DNA of 64,000 nt, taken from assembly GCA_963715055.1 (NCBI GenBank), contig CAVQRB010000001.1, forward strand, positions 124,001-188,000, in the 5' to 3' direction. The notes under the pieces are model-generated. The model saw only the letters and a program-made list of their open reading frames with translations, made no database searches and was not told where the DNA came from. Below are positions 52,683-61,141 of the stretch, in pieces (the stretch's first letter is position 1; the number at the start of each line of letters is the position of its first letter). The position numbers and the translations under genes were made by a program. This DNA comes from CAVQRB01 sp963715055 (GTDB taxonomy: Bacteria > Pseudomonadota > Alphaproteobacteria > Rhodobacterales > Rhodobacteraceae).

Positions 52683-54498
52683 GGACCCCGACGAAGATCG
52701 CCCGGTCGGAAGTCCCGAAGCCGTCAGCCGTCTGATATTCCTCGTCGGTCAGGTTCTCGAGGCGCAGATAGAGGCTGGCGTTGTCGGAAACGGCATAGTC
52801 CAGCGTCAGGTTGATCAGCGTGTAGTCATCGACCGGTCCTGTCGGAAAGCCGTCCACCCGGTCCGCCACGTAGTTGAGCGCGATCTGCGTGCTCAGGCGG
52901 CTGGTCAGATCCGCATTCAGGCCGAGCACGAGGTCGTTCTCCGGCACCCGGATCAGCTGGTCGCCGTCAGGGTCGGTGGCGTCGGTGTAGGTATAGCTGC
53001 CGAAGGCCGTGATCTGATCCGAGAGCGGCAGGTTTGCGGCAAGCTCGATGCCCTTGGTGGTCGAGGTGCCGTCGATCTGCTCGTAGCCATCGACCGGGTA
53101 GGAGATCAGGTCATCGATTTCGGTGTAGAAGGCCGTGGCCGAGACCGCGGCACCGGTGGCGTAGCTGTGCTCGATGCCAAGCTCGGCCGTGCGGCTGGTC
53201 TCGGGCTGCAGGTCGGGGTTGGGCGTGCCGAAGTTGAAGGGACCGAAAAGCTCATTGAGTGACGGCGCCCGGAAGCCCGTGGCGAGCGAGGCGCGCACCA
53301 CTGTGCCGGTGCCCGGACGCCAGGCCGCGGCAAGACGGCCCGTCGTTTCGGTGCCGAATTCGGAGTGATCATCCACGCGCAGCGCCGCGGAGACATCGAG
53401 ATCCGCATTGATCGCCTGCTGCACCTCGCCGAAGAGCGAGGCCACGTCATAGCTGGCGCGGCCATTGCTGAAGAGCGCCTCTTCCTCCGAATACTCCGCG
53501 CCGAAGGCCAGTTGCGTGGCACCAAGGTCTGCCAAGCCCTGGTACCGCGCCTCGCGCCGCAAACCATCGAAGAAGGAGCTGCCGAAAGGCGTATCGGGAT
53601 CGAGGCGCTCGGTTTCGAAATAGCTCGCCTCGAGCGTGTGCTGGATCGCGCCGCCGTCGATCTCGGTATAGGCGCGCGCGCCGCGACGGTCGGTGAAGAA
53701 GGGTCTGTCCGCATCGCCCCCCGGTCCGCCGAAGGCATCGATGTTGGTCTCCTCGTTCATGTAGATCAAGTCGACACCCACCCGGATGGTGTCGGTAAGC
53801 TCATAGCCGGCCGACAACAGCCCGGTGATCCCGTCGAAGCCGTCTTCTTCGGTATTGCCGTCATTCTCGTCGGCTGCCGAAAACCCGTCGGTCTTGATCT
53901 GCGACAGGCTGAAACTCAGATCGCCGCGCTCGGTCTTCGTGGCGATGCTGAAATCGCCGCGGCGGGTGTTGTAGCTGCCGACTTCTACGCCGAAGCTGTA
54001 GGTCGTGCCGATCTCCTCGGGGCGTGCGGTGGTGATGTTGATGACGCCTGCGATCGCCTCGGAGCCATAAAGCGCCGACTGTGAGCCCTTGAGCACTTCG
54101 ACCCGCGACAGGCCCGCCGAGGTCAGGCTGCCCCAGTTGAACTGGGTCTGCGTGCTGGCGGGGTCGGTCACGTCGATGCCGTTGATGCGCACGGCGACGT
54201 AGCGGTCCGCCAGGCCGCGGATGCGCAGGTTGCTTTGCTTGCCGAGGCCGCCGTTGCTGCTGACCGAGACGCCGGGCAGGGTGTCGAGCGCATCGGCGAG
54301 CGTGTTGCCGCCGGCGCGCTGCAGGTCTTCGCTGTCGAGGATATCGACCGTGGCGCCGGTGCGGCTGACCGCAGTCGGCGCCTGGTTGGAGAACACGGTG
54401 ATCTCGCCGAGATCGAAGGTTTCCTGTGCCGTTGCGGCGCCAGTGGCGAGCGCAAGCAGGCTCGCACTGGCCAATAGCGGCGTGAGGGGGTGTTTCAT
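52669..54498 (-). CDS. btuB: TonB-dependent cobalamin receptor BtuB
   Basis: This 609-residue outer-membrane beta-barrel receptor has a signal peptide ending at ATAQ near residue 25, a TonB-box segment (DLGEITVFSNQ), a plug domain (residues about 40-150, with LPGVSVSSNGGLGKQSNLRIRG and VEVLKGSQSALYGSEAIAGVINI) and a C-terminal strand ending GVRATF, a phenylalanine terminal residue as OMPs require. It is close to BtuB in size (594 in E. coli). A cobalamin riboswitch lies in its leader, which supports B12 specificity. It is the first gene of the ten-gene operon. Confidence 0.93.
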   Translation of the reverse strand: MKHPLTPLLASASLLALATGAATAQETFDLGEITVFSNQAPTAVSRTGATVDILDSEDLQRAGGNTLADALDTLPGVSVSSNGGLGKQSNLRIRGLADRYVAVRINGIDVTDPASTQTQFNWGSLTSAGLSRVEVLKGSQSALYGSEAIAGVINITTARPEEIGTTYSFGVEVGSYNTRRGDFSIATKTERGDLSFSLSQIKTDGFSAADENDGNTEEDGFDGITGLLSAGYELTDTIRVGVDLIYMNEETNIDAFGGPGGDADRPFFTDRRGARAYTEIDGGAIQHTLEASYFETERLDPDTPFGSSFFDGLRREARYQGLADLGATQLAFGAEYSEEEALFSNGRASYDVASLFGEVQQAINADLDVSAALRVDDHSEFGTETTGRLAAAWRPGTGTVVRASLATGFRAPSLNELFGPFNFGTPNPDLQPETSRTAELGIEHSYATGAAVSATAFYTEIDDLISYPVDGYEQIDGTSTTKGIELAANLPLSDQITAFGSYTYTDATDPDGDQLIRVPENDLVLGLNADLTSRLSTQIALNYVADRVDGFPTGPVDDYTLINLTLDYAVSDNASLYLRLENLTDEEYQTADGFGTSDRAIFVGVRATF

Positions 54499-54647
54499 GT
54501 CTTGTGCCCTTTCGAGGCCTGTCCCCGTGGCGGGGGTATCAGATGCTCTTGGAAGGGGATGGTCCCCTGCCGCAAACGGTGAGGCGCCACCACATGCGGA
54601 ACGGGCCGCCGACGGACGCGCACCCCGCGCGTCAATCCGGGTGATCA

Positions 54648-54805
54648 CCTTGGCAGGTCTCCTGACTTGCGCGTCACCGTTTGGCCGAACCTTCCCGAAC
54701 CCCGTTGGCGAGCCCAGTGGCATCTATCGGCCGCACTCTGCGCTTACAGTTGCGGGGGCAGTCACGGAATTGCGCCGGATGGCGCGCACCGCGTTCCCTT
54801 TAACG
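54648..54805 (-). promoter_or_regulatory. cobalamin (AdoCbl) riboswitch
   Basis: Read on -, the leader contains GGGAACGCGGTGCG, then AATTCCGTGACTGCCCCCGCAACTGTAAGCG, GCCACTGGGCTCGCC, CGGGAAGG and AGTCAGGAGACCTGCC, in the order of the cobalamin aptamer. The last string is the B12 box. It ends about 150 bases before the btuB start. The adjacent hairpin options near the start (GGCGCCACC and GGTGAGGCGCC-type bases at 54565-54590) may form the expression platform. Adenosylcobalamin binding should turn the operon down. Confidence 0.92.
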
Positions 54806-54973
54806 ACGAGTCACCCCGCCGAACCAAAGTACATCTGGCGTACCCTTTGTGTCGCAACCGATCAAGGCGGAATGCGACCGTCATGCCGCCGCGAGCGTCA
54901 AAGCCGCTTGCAGCGCTCCGCCGGCGGGGGTAGGCAGGCCCGGTCCCACCCAGCAGCCGCCAAGGAGCCTCTC

Positions 54974-55261
54974 ATGAGCGATACCGCAACCGACCCCTCC
55001 GTCATCGAGCCGGAAGGCGATGCCACCTACCGCGTGACATCGAACGAACTGCGCCAGTTCGTCGAGCGGATCGAACGGCTGGACGCGGAGAAGAAGGACA
55101 TCGCCGAGCAGCAGAAGGAAGTCATGGCCGAAGCCAAGGCGCGCGGCTACGACACCAAGGTTCTGCGCAAGGTCATTGCCCTGCGCAAGCGCGATGCCGA
55201 CGATATCGCCGAGGAAGAAGCGGTGCTGGAAATGTACAAGCAGGCGCTCGGCATGTCCTGA
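54974..55261 (+). CDS. gapR: GapR-family DNA-binding protein (DUF2312)
   Basis: This 95-residue protein is a GapR/DUF2312 family DNA-binding protein; in Caulobacter GapR binds overtwisted DNA and assists replication. It is almost entirely helical with a coiled-coil middle (FVERIERLDAEKKDIAEQQ) and conserved KARGYDTKVLRKVIALRK and AEEEAVLEMYKQALG. The ATG at 54974 is preceded by AAGGAG. It stands alone on +, opposite the riboswitch leader of the btu operon. Confidence 0.9.
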   Translation: MSDTATDPSVIEPEGDATYRVTSNELRQFVERIERLDAEKKDIAEQQKEVMAEAKARGYDTKVLRKVIALRKRDADDIAEEEAVLEMYKQALGMS

Positions 55262-55270
55262 CGCCGGGGC

Positions 55271-55960
55271 TCAGAACCGCGCCACCGCCGCCTTGAGCCG
55301 GGCCACATCGACCAGTCGGATCGAGCCATATTCCAGCTTCACGGATCCCTCGCGCTCCATCTGCCGCAGGATTGCCCCGGTCGAGGAGCGCGACATGTTC
55401 AGCGCTTCGGTGATGTCGTTCTGGCTGAGCGGCAGGACATCGAGCGGCACCGTCGCGGGATGCGCCGCACGATGCCCGGCCAGCCGCAGCAGCAGCGCCG
55501 CGCACCGTCGGGCCGGGTCCTTGAGCAGAAGATCATCCGCGGCGGAAAGCGCCAGCAGCGTGTGCTGGGCCGACAGTACGGCCACCCAGCGCCAGAGCGA
55601 CGGGTCGCCTTGGCCGATCTCCTCGAAGTCATTGTAGGAGAAGCGCATCAGCCGGGTCGGCAGGGCGCATTGCATCTCGATGAGCCGGGGATGGCCGGTC
55701 AGGAGTTCGTATTCTCCGAACCAGAAGCCGGGCGTGATCAGATGCCCGAAGCGGTGTTCGTTCTCGTTCGTGGCGATGTTCATGCGGACCGCGCCGGAGA
55801 GGATGCACCACATCGATCGGGTCTCATCGCCGACCTTGTAAACTGTCTGTCCGGCGGCAAGGTCGACTTCCTTGCCACGCAGGATCAGTTTGCCCGCAAG
55901 GGTGGCCGGAAGTTCGGACAACCACCCTGCAAGAAGGGCGGCGAGGTGGTCGTTCGTCAC
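55271..55960 (-). CDS. Crp/Fnr-family transcriptional regulator
   Basis: This regulator of about 229 residues has an N-terminal cyclic-nucleotide-binding-type barrel (residues 20-125, GQTVYKVGDETRSMWCILSGAVRM) and a C-terminal HTH of the Crp type (LPLSQNDITEALNMSRSSTGAILRQMEREG). The Fe-S cysteines of Fnr are absent. I use GTG 55960, which has GGGGAATTGG nearby; a TTG at 55969 and longer versions are possible. It diverges from the outer-membrane protein gene at 56028 across a TTGAC-N4-GTTAA site and is the best candidate regulator of the DUF3604 cluster. The ligand is unknown. Confidence 0.8.
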   Translation of the reverse strand: MTNDHLAALLAGWLSELPATLAGKLILRGKEVDLAAGQTVYKVGDETRSMWCILSGAVRMNIATNENEHRFGHLITPGFWFGEYELLTGHPRLIEMQCALPTRLMRFSYNDFEEIGQGDPSLWRWVAVLSAQHTLLALSAADDLLLKDPARRCAALLLRLAGHRAAHPATVPLDVLPLSQNDITEALNMSRSSTGAILRQMEREGSVKLEYGSIRLVDVARLKAAVARF

Positions 55961-56006
55961 GGTATCCAATTCCCCAAAAAAGTGTAATTCCGCACTTTGT
56001 ATCGGT

Positions 56007-56020
56007 TTGACCTGTGTTAA
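56007..56020. promoter_or_regulatory. candidate Crp/Fnr-type box
   Basis: TTGAC-CTGT-GTTAA at 56007-56020 resembles the Fnr/Crp-like palindrome TTGAT-N4-ATCAA, with 8 of 10 arm bases symmetric. It lies in the short gap between the Crp/Fnr gene and the first outer-membrane protein gene, 8 bases before the proposed start of the latter and about 47 before that of the former. Confidence 0.4.
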
Positions 56021-56027
56021 CGTTTCA

Positions 56028-56882
56028 ATGAATGACTGGGAAAGTAACGAAGTTGAGGGACAAAATTTGACGTCAGGATACAGACAAGCGCTTGCGGAAT
56101 TGAGTTTTTTCAAACCATGCCCGGTGGTTACGGCGATTTTCCTCGGCGTCAGCGCGGCTGCGGCACAAGAACAGGGCGGTCAGTCCCTTGAGCAGGCCGC
56201 GAACGACCCGACCGCGTCGCTCATGGCCTTTCAGTTGCAGGACAGTTACAGTCCGGACCTCTACAACCGTGACGGGTCACTCAACATCGTGCAGTTCCGC
56301 GCGGCGATTCCCTTCGAACTTGGCGGCACCAACAACATCGCCCGTCTGACGCTTCCTTACGTCACCGAGAATGGCGAGACCGGCGAGACCGGGCTCGCCG
56401 ATACGACGCTCTTCAACCTCGTGGCCTTCGACCGCAGCTGGGGCCGCTTCGGCGTGGGCGCGGTGGCGCTTCTGCCGTCTGGCGACGAAGGCGTGGGTGC
56501 CGGCAAATGGGCGCTCGGACCAGCCGTCGGCTTTGCCGCACAGGGCGACGGGGTGCTCTGGGGGCTTTTCAACCAGAACCTCTTCACGGTGGGCGAGCGT
56601 TTCGACGGGCCGGATGTGAACGTCTCGATCTTCCAGCCGCTTCTGAGCGTGCAACTGGGCGACGGCTGGTCGACGGGGGTGTCGGAAATGACCTTCGTCT
56701 ACGACTGGGACGCGGGCGAGTTCACCTCGCTGCCGCTTGGTTTCAAAGTCGCAAAACTCACCCGCCTCAGCGGCGTGCCGGTGCAGTTCACCGCGAACGT
56801 CGAGCATAATTTCTATGACGAGGGCTTCGGTCCTGAAAACACCATCAGCTTCATCGCCAAGGTTCTGTTGCCCACGGGCTGA
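56028..56882 (+). CDS. outer-membrane beta-barrel protein (phenol-degradation MetA/transporter-type family)
   Basis: This protein of about 284 residues looks like an outer-membrane barrel related to the PF13557 (Phenol_MetA_deg) family. Its signal peptide (PCPVVTAIFLGVSAAAAQ) ends near residue 45 from ATG 56028. A TTG at 56067 preceded by GAGGGAC would give a normal leader and may be the true start. The mature part alternates polar and hydrophobic residues in strand-length blocks (VQFRAAIPFEL, IARLTLPYVTE, FGVGAVALLPSG). It precedes DUF3604 genes on the same strand and faces a Crp/Fnr regulator. Confidence 0.7.
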   Translation: MNDWESNEVEGQNLTSGYRQALAELSFFKPCPVVTAIFLGVSAAAAQEQGGQSLEQAANDPTASLMAFQLQDSYSPDLYNRDGSLNIVQFRAAIPFELGGTNNIARLTLPYVTENGETGETGLADTTLFNLVAFDRSWGRFGVGAVALLPSGDEGVGAGKWALGPAVGFAAQGDGVLWGLFNQNLFTVGERFDGPDVNVSIFQPLLSVQLGDGWSTGVSEMTFVYDWDAGEFTSLPLGFKVAKLTRLSGVPVQFTANVEHNFYDEGFGPENTISFIAKVLLPTG

Positions 56883-56961
56883 TATCCGTGAAAACACCCA
56901 TAGCTTCACCGTCAAACCTCGGCTACCGAAGGCCTGACGCGACACCCAAGTAGGACAAACA

Positions 56962-58899
56962 ATGACAAGAACACTTTTTGCCGCCGCCCTCGCCTCTACG
57001 GCGCTGATGGGCACGCTCGCCTCCGCCACCGGTGACAGCATCAATTCCGAAGGCCTGCCCAGCCCTTTCCCGGAGCGTCCCTATTCGCCCTACGCCGACC
57101 GGCCGTTCGCGACGGAGGTCTATTTTGGCGATACCCATGCGCATACGGCGCTTTCGGCAGATGCCGGCGGGGCCGGTGCGCGCCTGCTGCCGCGCGACAG
57201 CTACCGTTTTGCGCGCGGCGATCAGGTGACCTCGAATACCGGCCAACCCGTGAAGCTTTCGCGGCCGCTCGATTTCTACATGATCACCGATCACTCCGAC
57301 GCCATGGGCGCGATCACGGACATCATCGGCGGCGCGCCGAACATTCTGGCCGATCCGCAAGGCAAGAAGTTCCACGACGCCTTCAACAAAGGCGGCGAGG
57401 CCGCACAGCAGGCGTCGCAGGAGATGATCGCCAGCTTTTCCCAAGGCACGATCTCACCCGCTTTGAACTATCAGCCTGGCAATCCGGCCTACAAGCGGGT
57501 CTGGGACGATATCATCGCGGCGGCGGAGGAATTCAACGATCCCGGCACCTTCACCACCTTCATCGCCTATGAATGGACGTCGCTGGTATCGGGCGACAAC
57601 CTGCATCGCAACGTGATCTTCCGCGACGGTCCCGAGCGGGCAGGGCAGATCGTGCCCTATACCACGACGCCACCCGTTGGTTCGCCCAATCCGCGCGACC
57701 TCTGGGCCTGGTTGCAGAATTACGAAGACACGACCGGTGGCGATGTGCTGGCCATCCCGCACAATGGCAACCTGTCCAACGGCATGATGTTCGCGATGCA
57801 GGATGATTTCGCCGATGGCGCGGCCTTTGATACCGCCTATGCCGAGACGCGCCAGAAATGGGAGCGTCTTTACGAGGCGGTGCAGGTCAAGGGCGACGGC
57901 GAGGCACATCCGTTGCTGTCGCCCGAGGACGAGTTCGCCGATTACGAGACCTGGGATTACGGCAACCTCGATGCCAGCGAAAGAAAGACGCCGGAGATGC
58001 TGCCTGCGGAATATGTACGCTCTGGCTTGCAGCGGGGCATGATGCTGGAAGGACAACTCGGTGCGAACCCGTTCAAGTTCGGGCTTGTCGGCGCCAGTGA
58101 CAACCACATCGGCCTTACGACGCCGGATGACGACAACTTTTTCGGGAAGTTCGTGGCCTATGAACCGAGCCCCGAGCGCGCGACGCATGTGAGCAAGAAA
58201 TTCGCCGATGGTGAGATTGCACTCAACGCGTGGCAATACATCACTGCCGGTCTGACCGCCGTTTGGGCCGAGGAAAACACCCGTGGCGCGATCTTCGATG
58301 CGATGGAGCGGCGCGAGGTCTACGCCACCACCGGGCCACGCATGCGGGTGCGGTTCTTTGGCGGCTGGGAGTTCGAGGAGAGCGACGCGCTGCGCCGCGA
58401 TCTCGCAATGGTGGGCTACACCAAGGGCGTGCCGATGGGCGCCGATCTGCGCCCGGCCGCTGATGGCGACACGGCGCCCAGCTTTCTGGTCTACGCGCTG
58501 CGCGATCCGATGGGGGCCAACCTCGACCGGGTGCAGATCGTCAAGGGCTGGATCGACGCAAACGGCGACCCGCGCGAAAAGGTCCATGACGTGGCCTGGT
58601 CGGACCAGCGTCAACCCGGAGCGGACGGAAAGCTGCCGCCCGTGGGCGATACGGTGGACCTATCGGTGCCAAGCTGGACCAACACCATTGGCGCGTCGGA
58701 ACTGGGCGGAGTGTGGACCGATCCGGAGTTCGACCCGAGTTTGCGCGCCTTCTACTACGCCCGTGTGATCGAGATCCCGACACCGCGCTGGACCGCCTAC
58801 GACCGGGTGAAGTTCAACCTTGAGCTGCCGGCGGACATTCCCCTGAAAGGCCAGGAGCGCGCTTACAGCTCGCCGATCTGGTACACGCCGCAAGGCTGA
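56962..58899 (+). CDS. DUF3604 domain-containing exported protein (PHP-like metallohydrolase), copy 1
   Basis: This 645-residue protein has a signal peptide (end near residue 22) and a DUF3604 domain. Metal-binding motifs of the PHP phosphoesterase type are visible: H59 and H61 in GDTHAHT, H111 in YMITDHSDA, E204 in AYEWTS, H267 in AIPHNGN, and D380 with H382 in GASDNHIG. The C-terminal 150 residues (KGVPMGADL ... IPTPRWTAYDRVKF ... SSPIWYTP) are also conserved in the copy at 61142. Substrate is unknown. It is the first of three tandem DUF3604 genes. Confidence 0.85.
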   Translation: MTRTLFAAALASTALMGTLASATGDSINSEGLPSPFPERPYSPYADRPFATEVYFGDTHAHTALSADAGGAGARLLPRDSYRFARGDQVTSNTGQPVKLSRPLDFYMITDHSDAMGAITDIIGGAPNILADPQGKKFHDAFNKGGEAAQQASQEMIASFSQGTISPALNYQPGNPAYKRVWDDIIAAAEEFNDPGTFTTFIAYEWTSLVSGDNLHRNVIFRDGPERAGQIVPYTTTPPVGSPNPRDLWAWLQNYEDTTGGDVLAIPHNGNLSNGMMFAMQDDFADGAAFDTAYAETRQKWERLYEAVQVKGDGEAHPLLSPEDEFADYETWDYGNLDASERKTPEMLPAEYVRSGLQRGMMLEGQLGANPFKFGLVGASDNHIGLTTPDDDNFFGKFVAYEPSPERATHVSKKFADGEIALNAWQYITAGLTAVWAEENTRGAIFDAMERREVYATTGPRMRVRFFGGWEFEESDALRRDLAMVGYTKGVPMGADLRPAADGDTAPSFLVYALRDPMGANLDRVQIVKGWIDANGDPREKVHDVAWSDQRQPGADGKLPPVGDTVDLSVPSWTNTIGASELGGVWTDPEFDPSLRAFYYARVIEIPTPRWTAYDRVKFNLELPADIPLKGQERAYSSPIWYTPQG

Positions 58900-58915
58900 A
58901 AACGGGAGACACGCG

Positions 58916-60069
58916 ATGAAGCGAGTGATCGCGCTGGCAATTGCCATCCTTGCGCCCGCTGGGTTATCGGCGCAGGAGACGAACGGCTATTGGGGCAATA
59001 CCCACCTGCACACGTCGAGTTCGTTCGACGTCAATCTCTTCAACACGCCCGGCGCGACGCGGGACACGGCCTACCGCTTCGCCAAGGGGAGATGGTCGTG
59101 AGCCCAACGACCGGCACCCGCTGGCAATTGAAAACGCCGCTCGATTCCTTGGTGGTGGCCGATCAAGCCGAACTCGTGGGCTCGGTCTCGCGCATGTTCG
59201 ACGGCGATCCGGTTCTGGTTGACACGGAGTCGGGAAAGGCGCTGATCGAACTGGGAGTGGAGCGTGACAAGGCGGGTCTGCAACCGGTCTACGGAGCCAT
59301 GGCGCAGGCGGGCAGCGGTCGCGAAAATGCAGCAGGTCTGACGGCCGAGCAGATTTTCCTCGACCCGCGCAGCGGCGAGAACCGGCGCGCGTCATCGGCC
59401 TCTTCTCCGGGGGCGGCGGAGCGACACAACGGTCCGGGCACTGTCACCGCCTTTATCGGCTGGGAGTGGTCGTCGCAGCCCAATGGCGGCAACCTGCCCC
59501 GTGTGATGTCCACTCCACAAGGCGCCGAGGCCGCGCGCCAATTTCTGCCGGTCAGTTCGCTCGAAAGCGAGCGGCGCGAGAAGCTCTGGGACTGGCTGGC
59601 AGACAACAGCGCGCGCGGCATCCCGATGGGCGGCGACCTCGCATGTGGCGCAGGGGAGGCCCCGCGGTTTCTCGTGGCTGCGATGAAGGACCCCGATGGC
59701 TCAAATCTCGGCCGTCTGCAGATCGTCAAGGGCTGGCTGCTGCCCGATGGGACGACGCAGGAGCATGTTTTTGACATCGCTCTGTCGGGTGATCGCACGG
59801 ATTGCGCGATACCTGTGGGCGGCACGGTGATCCGCGCAACCGGAACCTATACCGGTGACAACGGTGCGGCGGCGCTGCGCGTCGTCGGGACCGATCTGGA
59901 TTTCGATCCGGCGGAACGCGCCTTCTACTACGTCCGGGCGCAGGAAATCCCGACGCCGCGTTACGCGCTCCATGACGCGATCGCCCTCGGCATCGATCCG
60001 GCCGAAACGGATCATCCGGCAACCATCCAAGAGCGGGTTTTTTCCTCGCCGATCGGGTATCAACCGTGA
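58916..60069 (+). pseudogene. DUF3604 domain-containing protein, copy 2, frameshifted and internally deleted
   Basis: The N-terminal part codes for a signal peptide and THLHTSSSFDVNLF, but the frame breaks at a G4 run (59086-59089), where one G appears to be missing; restoring it links FAKGEMVVSPTTGTRWQL. The restored frame then joins LWDWLADNSARG directly to IPMGGDL, so about 235 residues present in copy 1 (253-488) are deleted. The AIPHN and SDNH metal motifs are therefore absent, and TDH of the first motif group reads ADQ. The remaining C-terminal part (IVKGWLLPDGT, IPTPRYAL) is well kept. It is likely non-functional. Confidence 0.85.
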
Positions 60070-60137
60070 CCTGGCGATTGACGCTTTGCGATTTTCGGAT
60101 GTTCATCCCAATACCTCCAATCAAAGGACACTCTCCG

Positions 60138-61121
60138 TTGAAAACTCTCAAATCGGCGGCGATCATTGGCGCCTGCATGATGTCAAGCCTCGTCGGAACG
60201 CAGGCCATGGCGGTCGAAGGTGGAACCTCTGCCTATCTCATGGGCTCGCGTGACAGTTTTGCGGGCATTGTCCCGGGCGCGGGCACCTACGTGGGTATTG
60301 ATCTCATTACATTCTCCGGCACGATCTCGGGCCTATCGCTGGGCGGCCTGCCGATACGTGCCGATACGGATGTGGACGCGAACCTGATCAAGGTCAGCAT
60401 CACCCATGTCTTTGACAGCATGCTCTGGGGCGGAACGCCGGCGGTGAATTTCAACATTCCGATCCTCGATGTCGGCATCGACTATGTGGCGGTGACGCCG
60501 CCGGTCACGGGCCGGGCCGTTTCCGACAACACCAGCGGGATCGGCGACATCACCATTACGCCGATGCTGGGCTGGCATCGCGGAAACCTGCACTACAGCG
60601 CAGGGCTTTCGATTTTCGCCCCCACGGGGCAATATGACACGGCATCGGTGAACCTCAGTCCCCTCGACGTCGATGTGCTGAGCAACGGCAAGAACATCTG
60701 GTCGCTGCAGCCGGTTCTGGCGGTCACGCATTTCGATCAGACCAACGGGCGGGAGTTTTCCGCGGCCACGTCCTTGCTCTTTGCCGAGAAGAACGACGCG
60801 ACGGAGTACCAGACCGCACCCGCTTTCACCCTCGAAGCCACCGCGATGCAGCATCTGGCCAATGGCTGGGCTTTCGGCGCAACCGGATACTGGTACGAGC
60901 AGCTCGAAGACGACAGCGGGCAGGGCGCTGCGAACACGCGCGCGGCGCTGGGTGCGGACAGCCTGCGCGCCTCCGCGCTGGGGCTCGGGCCGATCGTCAC
61001 CTATTCCAGCAAGCTCTTCGGCAATCCGCTGTCGCTCAAGCTCAAGTACTTCAGGGAATTCGATGTGGAACGCAGGTTCGAAAGCGATATCCTGTGGGTC
61101 AACGCAACCATGACATTCTGA
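60138..61121 (+). CDS. outer-membrane beta-barrel protein, MetA/transporter type, second copy
   Basis: This 327-residue protein belongs to the PF13557-type barrel family (COG4313). I chose the TTG at 60138 because AAAGGA lies nine bases before it and it gives the signal peptide MKTLKSAAIIGAC ... AMA; an upstream in-frame ATG at 60102 lacks this. The body has barrel-like alternation and ends DILWVNATMTF, with a terminal aromatic residue as in OMPs. It sits between DUF3604 copies 2 and 3 and may form a pore or receptor for the same substrate. Confidence 0.7.
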   Translation: MKTLKSAAIIGACMMSSLVGTQAMAVEGGTSAYLMGSRDSFAGIVPGAGTYVGIDLITFSGTISGLSLGGLPIRADTDVDANLIKVSITHVFDSMLWGGTPAVNFNIPILDVGIDYVAVTPPVTGRAVSDNTSGIGDITITPMLGWHRGNLHYSAGLSIFAPTGQYDTASVNLSPLDVDVLSNGKNIWSLQPVLAVTHFDQTNGREFSAATSLLFAEKNDATEYQTAPAFTLEATAMQHLANGWAFGATGYWYEQLEDDSGQGAANTRAALGADSLRASALGLGPIVTYSSKLFGNPLSLKLKYFREFDVERRFESDILWVNATMTF

Positions 61122-61141
61122 ACGAACGAGGAGACCGAACG

